A stretch of 5,230 bases of DNA. Origin: Bacteroidota bacterium. GTDB taxonomy: Bacteria > Bacteroidota > Ignavibacteria > UBA10030 > UBA8401. The stretch is from positions 1-5,230 of the forward strand of contig JANXZD010000415.1 in assembly GCA_025355705.1 (NCBI GenBank), given 5' to 3'. Both the position numbers and the translations under genes were made by a program. The notes beneath the pieces were generated by a model, which ran no database searches, was not told the origin of the DNA, and saw nothing but the letters and a program-made list of their open reading frames with translations. Of this stretch, positions 1 through 5,230 are shown one piece after another; positions within the stretch are counted from its first letter, which is position 1, and each line of letters starts with the position of its first letter.

Positions 1-1653
1 AATGAATATTTTCGGTGTATCAAGTTTTATTTTTGCAAAACCGGTATTATAGCCGATCGAATTATCATTCCGATCAAATTCTCCAACAAGCTGCATTGAC
101 AATAAAAAATTTTCAGGATTTTTAATATCGGCACCCGGAGACGAACGGTACACTCTATACCCTTCAAAATCAAACTTACGGCTGATCGGATCGAAGCTTT
201 GTTCTGACCGAACACTGTCCCAATATAATGTGACCCGTTGATTCTCAACAACGGAAAAAACTCTCGGCTGGCGTGGTGGTTGCGGCAATGTAAATCGATC
301 TAATTTTCCGTTGTCATTAATATCTTCACCATTGTCTAATTTATTATTGCCGTTAAGATCTTCTCCGTTATACGTTTGTTGTGCCCAGGCAGCGTTTGCA
401 TACAGTAATGATCTCATTTGAGGTGTGTTATAATCCAGACTTGCAGGAACACTTCCTGTTTTTTTTGCACCAATTAGAGCAAACACCACCTTCACACTAT
501 CACCCGGTGCAAGCGATCTGAATGGTCCAACTGAAAGTAGATCGCTTAAACTAGCCGGTAATTCTCCGAATGTTACTCCGTCCGAAGTGACAACATTATT
601 GTTGCGACCAAGTGCTTCAATATTTGGTTTCGGCATCATACGCGATAGTCGCTGATAGCGTCCCCGATATGGATCACCGGGATTGTCTTCAACATCAGGA
701 AAAGCATATAGCGAGTTTCCGGAACCACTCGAGCCAAATCTCCATCCATTGTAATATGTATCTTTTGAAAGATCTCCTATCGAATCAATCTCGATCGATC
801 TAGCAATTCCAAGAGAATCTTTTTTTAACGGGAATGGTGTTGTACCTAAAACTTTTATTCCTAAATAACTATTTGCCGGAGGTCCATACGGTGCACCATC
901 AAAATCAAACACATAACTCATTCGTAAACTGTCAACATAACCGCGTCCGGAATGACTGAAGAATTGACTTGCCGACGAAGGGTTGCCGGTCAATTTTGTA
1001 TTTCGAACAGCCCCGTTGTTCCATAAACCGACATGCAAACTATCGATGATTGAAGTGCTAACATTTTTGATCGTATAATTGAGAATCACAAAAAAATCTG
1101 CAAACGGAAAATTCCATGCATAACTTTCTAAATGGATATTGACACCCAACGGTTTATGGAATGGAATTACTAATGTAGAACCCGGCAGTGTATCATATTT
1201 GTCGGTGAAATCCATTACCAAATCCTGGTGACTAACCGCGTTGAGATCGAAGTATGGAGATTCTAGAAGTGTCGAACGCTGAGAAATTACTGAACCTATG
1301 CTATTTGTTATTTCTAAACCTTCAAGAGGGTTTGCTGTTGTTGCTCTGTCTAATCCAGCAGTTGAGACACGGGCAACAGTTTCATTGCGTAGGATGCCGC
1401 CTATCCAAATACCACCAACGGAAAGATGTTCAATACCGGATCCTTTTGGATATTCGAGAGATGGTTGAATCGGCCATTTCTTAAATCGATTACCGAGTTG
1501 ACCGAAATTGGTTATGGTAACGTTGAGGTTGCCAATTGAAGTATATTTAGTATCGTCATCGTCGTTGATCTTTCCAAGCGATTGGCCATAGAGCAACGAT
1601 GAACAATAGATGAACAGAAATACTAAGGAAAGGAGTTTAGTCAGTCGTAGCAA
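1..1653 (-). CDS. Large secreted protein with EF-hand-like loops and Fn3-like region (5' part, runs off left edge)
   Basis: This reading frame is open for 551 codons from a TTG at 1653-1651 to the window edge; the C-terminus lies outside. An in-frame TAA lies 11 codons upstream and there is no ATG between it and the TTG. The TTG gives a good Sec signal peptide: Arg3 and Lys6, a hydrophobic core at residues 7-22, and probable cleavage after Gly23. No clear Shine-Dalgarno sequence precedes it; a CTG three codons later is an alternative start. The mature N-terminus is Asp-rich (31-34), then come a beta-rich stretch and the segment WPIQPSLEYPKGSGIEH (60-76). Residues 432-452 form two EF-hand-like loops. 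Residues 465-503 (VTLYWDS, then FEGYRVYRS) look like a fibronectin-III or similar beta-sandwich strand region. I know similar architectures from Ignavibacteria-type secreted proteins that usually end in a T9SS sorting domain, but that end is not visible here. The function is unknown; a surface or extracellular role is inferred. Confidence 0.85.
   Translation of the reverse strand, partial: MLRLTKLLSLVFLFIYCSSLLYGQSLGKINDDDDTKYTSIGNLNVTITNFGQLGNRFKKWPIQPSLEYPKGSGIEHLSVGGIWIGGILRNETVARVSTAGLDRATTANPLEGLEITNSIGSVISQRSTLLESPYFDLNAVSHQDLVMDFTDKYDTLPGSTLVIPFHKPLGVNIHLESYAWNFPFADFFVILNYTIKNVSTSIIDSLHVGLWNNGAVRNTKLTGNPSSASQFFSHSGRGYVDSLRMSYVFDFDGAPYGPPANSYLGIKVLGTTPFPLKKDSLGIARSIEIDSIGDLSKDTYYNGWRFGSSGSGNSLYAFPDVEDNPGDPYRGRYQRLSRMMPKPNIEALGRNNNVVTSDGVTFGELPASLSDLLSVGPFRSLAPGDSVKVVFALIGAKKTGSVPASLDYNTPQMRSLLYANAAWAQQTYNGEDLNGNNKLDNGEDINDNGKLDRFTLPQPPRQPRVFSVVENQRVTLYWDSVRSEQSFDPISRKFDFEGYRVYRSSPGADIKNPENFLLSMQLVGEFDRNDNSIGYNTGFAKIKLDTPKIFI
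298..360 (-). other. Tandem EF-hand/dockerin-like calcium-binding loops within the left secreted protein
   Basis: Residues 432-443 read DLNGNNKLDNGE, a full 12-residue EF-hand loop with oxygen ligands at positions 1, 3, 5 and 9 and Glu at position 12. Residues 444-452, DINDNGKLD, repeat the first nine positions with exactly 12-residue spacing, but the Glu at position 12 is replaced by Thr. Such DxNxNxxxD loops are known in dockerins, thrombospondin type 3 repeats and bacterial extracellular linkers, where calcium stiffens the chain. Here they sit just before the fibronectin-III-like strands, so a calcium-rigidified hinge is a reasonable inference. Calcium binding itself is not demonstrated. 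Confidence 0.7.
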
Positions 1654-1694
1654 TGATCTATAATCGTTACGTAAGTGGATTAATTAATTACAAA

Positions 1695-1723
1695 AATATA
1701 CAAGCTATTGCGTAGAAAAACAA
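1695..1723 (-). promoter_or_regulatory. Candidate promoter of the left secreted-protein gene
   Basis: On the minus strand, TTGTTT (1723-1718) and TATATT (1700-1695) are separated by 17 bases, a good sigma-70-like spacing. The overlapping TATTTTTG (1698-1691) also matches the TAnnTTTG element known for Bacteroidota primary sigma factors. Transcription would begin near 1685-1690, leaving a leader of roughly 30-40 bases before the TTG start at 1653. This suggests the gene can be transcribed separately from the transglycosylase gene upstream of it. AT-rich intergenic DNA yields such matches by chance, so this is only a candidate. Confidence 0.4.
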
Positions 1724-1774
1724 GGTGAGTTTGAAAGGTAAAAATTTGTTAATCCGAGAAAAATGTCGGGAATA

Positions 1775-4120
1775 TCATCCGTCGATTTTTAATTTTTGAC
1801 CGATCATGATCTTTGACGATTTAAGATCGTTCCATTTTTTTACGTCGCTGATGGTGATATGATATTTCTCAGCGATCTTTTCGAGCGTCTCCCCTCGTTT
1901 CACAACGTGAGTTGAAGATTTTATTTTATTTTTTTCCGGCAGATTCTTTTTCGCAATATTACTTTTTCTCGCTATGGGTTCTTCCGCAGGTTCTTCCATT
2001 TGGTCCGGAGCGAATATTTCTAACATCTCTCCTGCATTGATCCTGCTGGTGCGGAGACGATTCCAAGATTTAATATCAGCGATCGCAACATCGTAATTGG
2101 CTGCAATTTTTTCCAGTGACTCGCCTCGTTTTACTTTATGGCGAATCCATCCAATAGAAGTTTTTCCTGATTGATCTATATTTTTGTTTTTTACAACAGT
2201 TGCAGCAGCGATATTTTTTACTTTTTGTGTTGCCGTTTGGCTCGCAAGATTGTTATAAAATTCAAATTTCTCTTCCGGTACCCAGATCGTTAATCGCTGT
2301 CCGGGATAAATATGCCTGCCGTAAGGAATGTTGTTCCAGTTCCGAATATGACTTGCCCGGACATTAAATTGCTCTGCAATGTGGCCAAGAGTTTGTCCTG
2401 AACGTACTTTGTAAACGACCTTCTCGCGGCCCTGAGGTACATATGTTTCTTTTTGGATTTTTGTTTTTTTCTTTTGAACTGCAGAAGCAATACGACCGGC
2501 AGGCTTTGTTGCGGAAGTTTTTCTTCCTTCTTCTTTCAATTGATTGAACCGAGCGATATCTGCGATCTCTTTCTTGCGCTGCGCATCGACCAATGCAAAT
2601 GCGGAATTTGATTTTACAGGGATCACCAGTATTGCTCCGACTTTCAATCGTTTGGAACGAGAGAGTTTATTCACTTCCAACAAGATCGCAGTAGTAACAT
2701 TGTATCGTTTTGCAATTTGACTGATCGTTTCTTTCCGCTTAATAACGTGCGTGGCAAAATCCAATTTTTTATCATCAGGGATCTTAGAATAATTCTCCGC
2801 AAATGTAGCAGCAGTACCAAAAGGGACTCGAAGTTGATATCCCTTGTAGTTTGGCGGTGTACACCATTGTGTCAATTCCGGATTGAGATCTTTGATCGTT
2901 TCAAGATCTGTTCCTGCACATTCTGCCAAAATTCCAAGATCGATACAATCATCTATTGAAGTATACTCATACGATAAGGAATCGGCTTTTTCTATATCTC
3001 CAAACCCGAACGCTTCGGGACGCATCACAATAAGTGCAACGGCAATGTACTGAGGAACATAATTTCTTGTCTCTCTCGGCAGGCGATGACGCATTTCCCA
3101 ATAATCCGTTGAACCGCTTCGTCTGATCCCTTTTCGTACCCAACCGCCGCCTGCATTGTAAGCAACGAACACCAAATGCCAATCATTGAATTCCTTATAG
3201 AGATCTTTCATGTGACGTGCTGCAGCTCGAGTTGCTTTCTCAAAATCACGACGTTCATCATACCAATAATTTGAACGCAGTCCATACATCCCACCTGTTC
3301 CTTTCATAAACTGCCACAGACCAACCGCCTTGGCCCACGAACGTGCAACAGGATTTAATCCGCTTTCCGGCAATGAAAGATACATCAATTCCGGAGGAAG
3401 CCCTTCTTCGGCAAAAATTCTGGACATCAACGGAAAGTATTTTCCGGAACGATAGATCCAACTCTCCATATGTGAACGGCCTTTTCCCATAAAGAATGCG
3501 ATCGTTCTCTTTGTGTATTCATTGATGTGGAGCGGGACATCGGTCTTTGGAACGAGAGATGGCGGAATTTGAATGTTGGTAATATCGATCTTTTCAATTT
3601 CAAGGTTCATTTTTTCACGAAGAGCGAAGATAGAACTATTTGGTCCGATACTATCAATGGTCGCAATATATTTTTCGTAATCTTCAATGACACTTCGAGA
3701 TAGTTCGTTAAAATCCGAATTTGTTTCGATGTTCGGGAAATAACTGGCTTCGTTCAAATGCTTGATCGCTTCTTCAAATTCATCGGCCGAGAGTATTGAA
3801 TCGCCCTCTGCCTGCGCTTGCATCGCAGAAAGATAATGACCGCGAGCCTGCTCAAGTATCTCCGCTATTTGCTTTTCATCAGCACCACCTAAGGAATCAG
3901 CCCCTGTTGAATCCGCTGCAGGATCTACTGATTGGACTGGACGGTTGGGTACTGTGTCTTGAGCAAAAAAAGAGGGAGATGACGATGCCAATAATATTGA
4001 AGAACTATACGATTTTTGAAACGGAGCCTGAGAAGATTGTGTTTCGGATTTTTGAGGAGTTGTGCTCGTACATCCAACCAACAACACGAATATTGAAGCT
4101 ACGACGAAAACTTTTTTCAA
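1775..4120 (-). CDS. mltD: MltD-type membrane-bound lytic murein transglycosylase with four LysM repeats (lipoprotein)
   Basis: This complete 781-residue protein should cleave the MurNAc-GlcNAc beta-1,4 bond of peptidoglycan, leaving 1,6-anhydro-MurNAc ends. Residues 1-17 form a lipoprotein signal with lipobox LVGC and lipidated Cys17. A Ser/Thr/Gln-rich linker (18-75) and a helical, TPR-like segment (about 82-175) follow. The SLT/GH23 domain (about 229-335) has the family motifs: catalytic Glu252 in PESGLNP, GLWQFM (267-272), AYNAG (320-324) and ETRNYVPQYIA (350-360). A degenerate LysM-like segment (388-435) holds three cysteines. Clear LysM repeats follow at 456-501, 568-615, 659-705 and 737-780, joined by Lys-rich linkers. 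E. coli MltD has about 450 residues and two LysM, so this is a long form. The start is TTG: a stop lies eight codons upstream with no ATG between, and AAAAAAGG sits 7 bases before it. No strong terminator follows. The symbol reflects family membership; orthology to E. coli mltD is not shown. Confidence 0.95.
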   Translation of the reverse strand: MKKVFVVASIFVLLVGCTSTTPQKSETQSSQAPFQKSYSSSILLASSSPSFFAQDTVPNRPVQSVDPAADSTGADSLGGADEKQIAEILEQARGHYLSAMQAQAEGDSILSADEFEEAIKHLNEASYFPNIETNSDFNELSRSVIEDYEKYIATIDSIGPNSSIFALREKMNLEIEKIDITNIQIPPSLVPKTDVPLHINEYTKRTIAFFMGKGRSHMESWIYRSGKYFPLMSRIFAEEGLPPELMYLSLPESGLNPVARSWAKAVGLWQFMKGTGGMYGLRSNYWYDERRDFEKATRAAARHMKDLYKEFNDWHLVFVAYNAGGGWVRKGIRRSGSTDYWEMRHRLPRETRNYVPQYIAVALIVMRPEAFGFGDIEKADSLSYEYTSIDDCIDLGILAECAGTDLETIKDLNPELTQWCTPPNYKGYQLRVPFGTAATFAENYSKIPDDKKLDFATHVIKRKETISQIAKRYNVTTAILLEVNKLSRSKRLKVGAILVIPVKSNSAFALVDAQRKKEIADIARFNQLKEEGRKTSATKPAGRIASAVQKKKTKIQKETYVPQGREKVVYKVRSGQTLGHIAEQFNVRASHIRNWNNIPYGRHIYPGQRLTIWVPEEKFEFYNNLASQTATQKVKNIAAATVVKNKNIDQSGKTSIGWIRHKVKRGESLEKIAANYDVAIADIKSWNRLRTSRINAGEMLEIFAPDQMEEPAEEPIARKSNIAKKNLPEKNKIKSSTHVVKRGETLEKIAEKYHITISDVKKWNDLKSSKIMIGQKLKIDG

Positions 4121-4127
4121 TTCTTGA

Positions 4128-4135
4128 CCTTTTTT
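4128..4135 (-). promoter_or_regulatory. Shine-Dalgarno sequence that fixes the TTG start of the transglycosylase
   Basis: The minus strand reads AAAAAAGG and then seven bases (TCAAGAA) before TTG at 4120-4118. The spacing is near optimal. It supports this start because the lipoprotein signal begins exactly there and no ATG or GTG lies in frame between it and the upstream stop TAG at 4147-4145. Confidence 0.65.
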
Positions 4136-4143
4136 ATGGATAA

Positions 4144-4173
4144 ACTATACATATAATATACACTTTGAACCAA
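4144..4173 (-). promoter_or_regulatory. Candidate promoter of the transglycosylase gene
   Basis: The minus strand carries TTGGTT (4173-4168), an 18-base spacer and TATAGT (4149-4144), which matches TATAAT at five of six positions. The transcript would start near 4136-4138, giving a leader of only about 16-18 bases that still includes the Shine-Dalgarno sequence. The surrounding DNA is very AT-rich, with an overlapping TATATTATATG, so the exact -10 position is uncertain. Confidence 0.35.
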
Positions 4174-4287
4174 AAAAAACAAGGAATTATTCAGTTCAAC
4201 TGAAAATTAAACGAAGGCACTATTACTTTCAGTCATGATTTACGTGTGTTAATATTTATTTTTATGAATTACTATTTAAAATATAAA

Positions 4288-4310
4288 GTCCCGATCGTTA
4301 ACATCGGGAC
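4288..4310 (-). terminator. Rho-independent terminator of the tRNA-Ser transcript
   Basis: A perfect 8-bp GC-rich stem, GTCCCGAT paired with ATCGGGAC, encloses a 7-base loop. On the minus strand it is followed at once by TTTATATTTTAAA, a T-rich tract. It lies 13 bases beyond the tRNA 3' end. On the plus strand the hairpin is followed by CAACC rather than a T tract, so the direction is clear. It should separate tRNA transcription from the transglycosylase gene that follows on the same strand. Confidence 0.8.
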
Positions 4311-4323
4311 CAACCAAATTTTG

Positions 4324-4406
4324 CGGTGAGCCTGGGATTCGAACCCAGAAGTCCTTCCGGACGCTAGTTTTCAAGACTAGTGCAATAGCCGTTCTGCCAA
4401 CTCACC
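4324..4406 (-). tRNA. tRNA-Ser, anticodon UGA
   Basis: The minus strand folds into a complete 83-nt class II tRNA. The acceptor stem is GGTGAGT with GCTCACC (one G-T pair) and the discriminator base is G, typical of serine. The D-arm is GCAG/TTGC around a loop containing GG. The anticodon stem CTAGT/ACTAG encloses loop CTTGAAA, so the anticodon is TGA (plus-strand 4371-4373) and reads UCA-type serine codons. A long variable arm with stem GTCC/GGAC follows, which is diagnostic of Ser/Leu/Tyr classes. The T-arm is CTGGG-TTCGAAT-CCCAG. The 3' CCA is not encoded (the genome reads G then CAAA), so it must be added by tRNA nucleotidyltransferase. Confidence 0.97.
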
Positions 4407-4900
4407 TTATGAAATCTCGCAAAGAACTTTTTTTCTATTCCTGTTTAATGCTTTACTGATCAAAACCTTATTAAGGCTTTCGTAAAATTGTGTTCGAATT
4501 GTCTTAATATACGAATTATTCAAAATTTTTCCAAAGAAAATATTTATCAACAACCAACTCACTCAGAAGTCATTGCAACATCATTCTTTGGTTGAAAACT
4601 CTCAACGAGATCTTAGTTCTACTTGTTGAGAGGATGCCATAACCGTTTTGTCAAATTTTGATATCTCCTCTTCGTATTTGAACAGATAGTCTACAATTCT
4701 TCATTTTACAAAATCCACTTTTCAAAAACCCTTCATTTACGAATGATTTTCACTGAAATCTAATTGGCATACAAATAGCTTCATCAATAGGTATAATGAA
4801 ATGAGACATACCGTAATCACCAATCAATTGATTTTTGTGCATAGATAGTCAAAACATACTCAACCAATTAAACATTTAGCACTTACAAAGGATAATTTTT
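4407..4900. other. Long AT-rich intergenic region between tRNA-Ser and the orphan sorting-domain ORF
   Basis: This 494-base stretch separates the divergently transcribed tRNA and the plus-strand ORF at 4901. No frame on either strand gives a convincing protein: stops interrupt all frames, with the longest open pieces around 30-45 codons. It must contain the promoter of the tRNA (minus strand) and probably that of the right-hand ORF, but no well-spaced -35/-10 pair stands out. The one structural element I can support is the hairpin at 4599-4632. A TATAAT at 4792-4797 is an isolated match. Confidence 0.6.
4599..4632. repeat. Inverted repeat / hairpin in the intergenic region
   Basis: CTCTCAACGAG (4599-4609) pairs with CTTGTTGAGAG (4622-4632) over 11 bp, eight of them a perfect outer run and one inner pair G-T, around a 12-base loop. 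On the minus strand the stem is followed by TTTTCAACC, a short T run that could make it a weak terminator. On the plus strand no T tract follows. Its role is unknown: it could be a minus-strand terminator upstream of the tRNA, an RNA structure or a protein-binding site. Confidence 0.5.
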
Positions 4901-5230
4901 ATGGCACAGGCTCAAGTTCAATATGGATTCAATCACAAGAAGAACCTCTTTTCAAAAACGGAATTGAAACAGATATTGACGATTGCGTATCAAAAACCAG
5001 AACCGATCGGCATACAGATTTTTGAAAATTCACCAAATCCCTTTAATCCGGTAACTACTGTGCAGTTTTCTATAAGTACAAAAGAATTTGTTTCTGTTAA
5101 AGTCATCAATCCCCTTGGACGTGAGATGTGCACTCTCTTTAGCGAAGTTGCTCTCCCCAACAAATTATACGATATGGTGTTCGATGGACTTCGTTTACCT
5201 TCAGCAGTATATTTCTGTGTTCTTCAAACT
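4901..5230 (+). CDS. Short ORF consisting mainly of a T9SS type A C-terminal sorting domain (runs off right edge)
   Basis: Type A sorting domains direct Sec-exported proteins to type IX secretion through the outer membrane and are normally the last 70-90 residues of long proteins. Here ATG at 4901 opens a frame of 110 codons to the edge; an in-frame TAG lies at 4877-4879. AAAGGA (4887-4892) sits 8 bases before the ATG, so the start is well supported. Residues 1-35 are hydrophilic and basic, with no hydrophobic core and hence no Sec signal peptide. Residues 40-110 match the sorting domain: NPFNP at 46-50, then a TTVQFSI strand, a NPLGRE turn (family usual: DVLGRE) and LPSAVYFCVLQ (family usual: LPSGVYFYRLQ). 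By family length it should end within about 10-20 codons. It could be the surviving tail of a larger gene, a decayed copy, or a real small protein. Domain identity is confident; a working gene product is less so. Confidence 0.75.
   Translation, partial: MAQAQVQYGFNHKKNLFSKTELKQILTIAYQKPEPIGIQIFENSPNPFNPVTTVQFSISTKEFVSVKVINPLGREMCTLFSEVALPNKLYDMVFDGLRLPSAVYFCVLQT

Noticed and set aside
27..251. Minus-strand 74-codon open frame
   Set aside because: It overlaps the large secreted-protein frame in a different phase; the longer frame has a signal peptide and coherent domains.
1735..1774. Possible terminator after the transglycosylase gene
   Set aside because: The minus strand has only a 4-5 bp imperfect stem (CCGA/TCGG) around a T-rich loop and no immediate T tract, too weak to call.
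2717..2959. Plus-strand open frame of 80 codons opposite the LysM region
   Set aside because: Antisense to the transglycosylase, with no start signal and no protein-like motif.
3796..4143. Plus-strand open frame of 115 codons opposite the N-terminal part of the transglycosylase
   Set aside because: It lies wholly antisense to a well-supported gene, has no recognisable domain or ribosome-binding site, and reflects the codon composition of the opposite strand.
4544..4552. TTATCAACA resembling a DnaA box
   Set aside because: It is a single one-mismatch site without clustered boxes or neighbouring origin genes, so it does not support an origin of replication.
4792..4797. TATAAT as a -10 element for the right-hand ORF
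   Set aside because: The nearest -35-like sequence, TTGGCA at 4764-4769, is 22 bases away, which is too far, and an exact TATAAT is expected by chance in DNA this AT-rich.
4324..4900. tRNA-Ser as an attachment site for an integrated element
   Set aside because: No integrase gene and no direct repeat of the tRNA 3' end are visible in the window.

Overview
The window looks like chromosomal DNA from the Bacteroidota/Chlorobiota/Ignavibacteriota side of the bacterial tree. The main clue is a carboxy-terminal type IX secretion (T9SS, also called PorSS) sorting domain of type A at the right edge, carrying the NPFNP motif. Other clues are a long secreted protein with a composition common in such genomes, moderately AT-rich DNA, and weak ribosome-binding sites. 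The assignment rests on motif recognition, not on a database search.

Layout, left to right. Positions 1-1653 (minus strand) hold the first 551 codons of a large secreted protein. It has a Sec signal peptide, two tandem calcium-binding EF-hand-like loops and a fibronectin-III-like strand region, and it runs off the left edge. It starts at TTG and a likely promoter lies just upstream. Positions 1775-4120 (minus strand) hold a complete 781-residue lipoprotein: an MltD-type lytic murein transglycosylase with one SLT (GH23) catalytic domain, a degenerate LysM-like segment and four clear LysM peptidoglycan-binding repeats. It also starts at TTG, here supported by a Shine-Dalgarno sequence. Positions 4324-4406 (minus strand) encode tRNA-Ser(UGA), followed by a rho-independent terminator. 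About 490 bases without a convincing gene follow, containing one strong hairpin. From position 4901 (plus strand) a short ORF runs off the right edge; it is essentially a lone T9SS sorting domain without a visible signal peptide.

How the genes relate. The transglycosylase acts on the cell wall from the periplasmic face of a membrane. The left protein is probably exported and perhaps surface-displayed. The right ORF carries the address tag used by type IX secretion. They share an envelope theme, but nothing in the sequence shows that they form one system. The two long minus-strand genes are separated by 121 bases with a separate promoter candidate, so they need not be one operon. No CRISPR array, transposase, integrase, phage gene or toxin-antitoxin pair is visible. 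Most of the window is ordinary; the parts most worth a second look are the orphan sorting domain and the large uncharacterised secreted protein.
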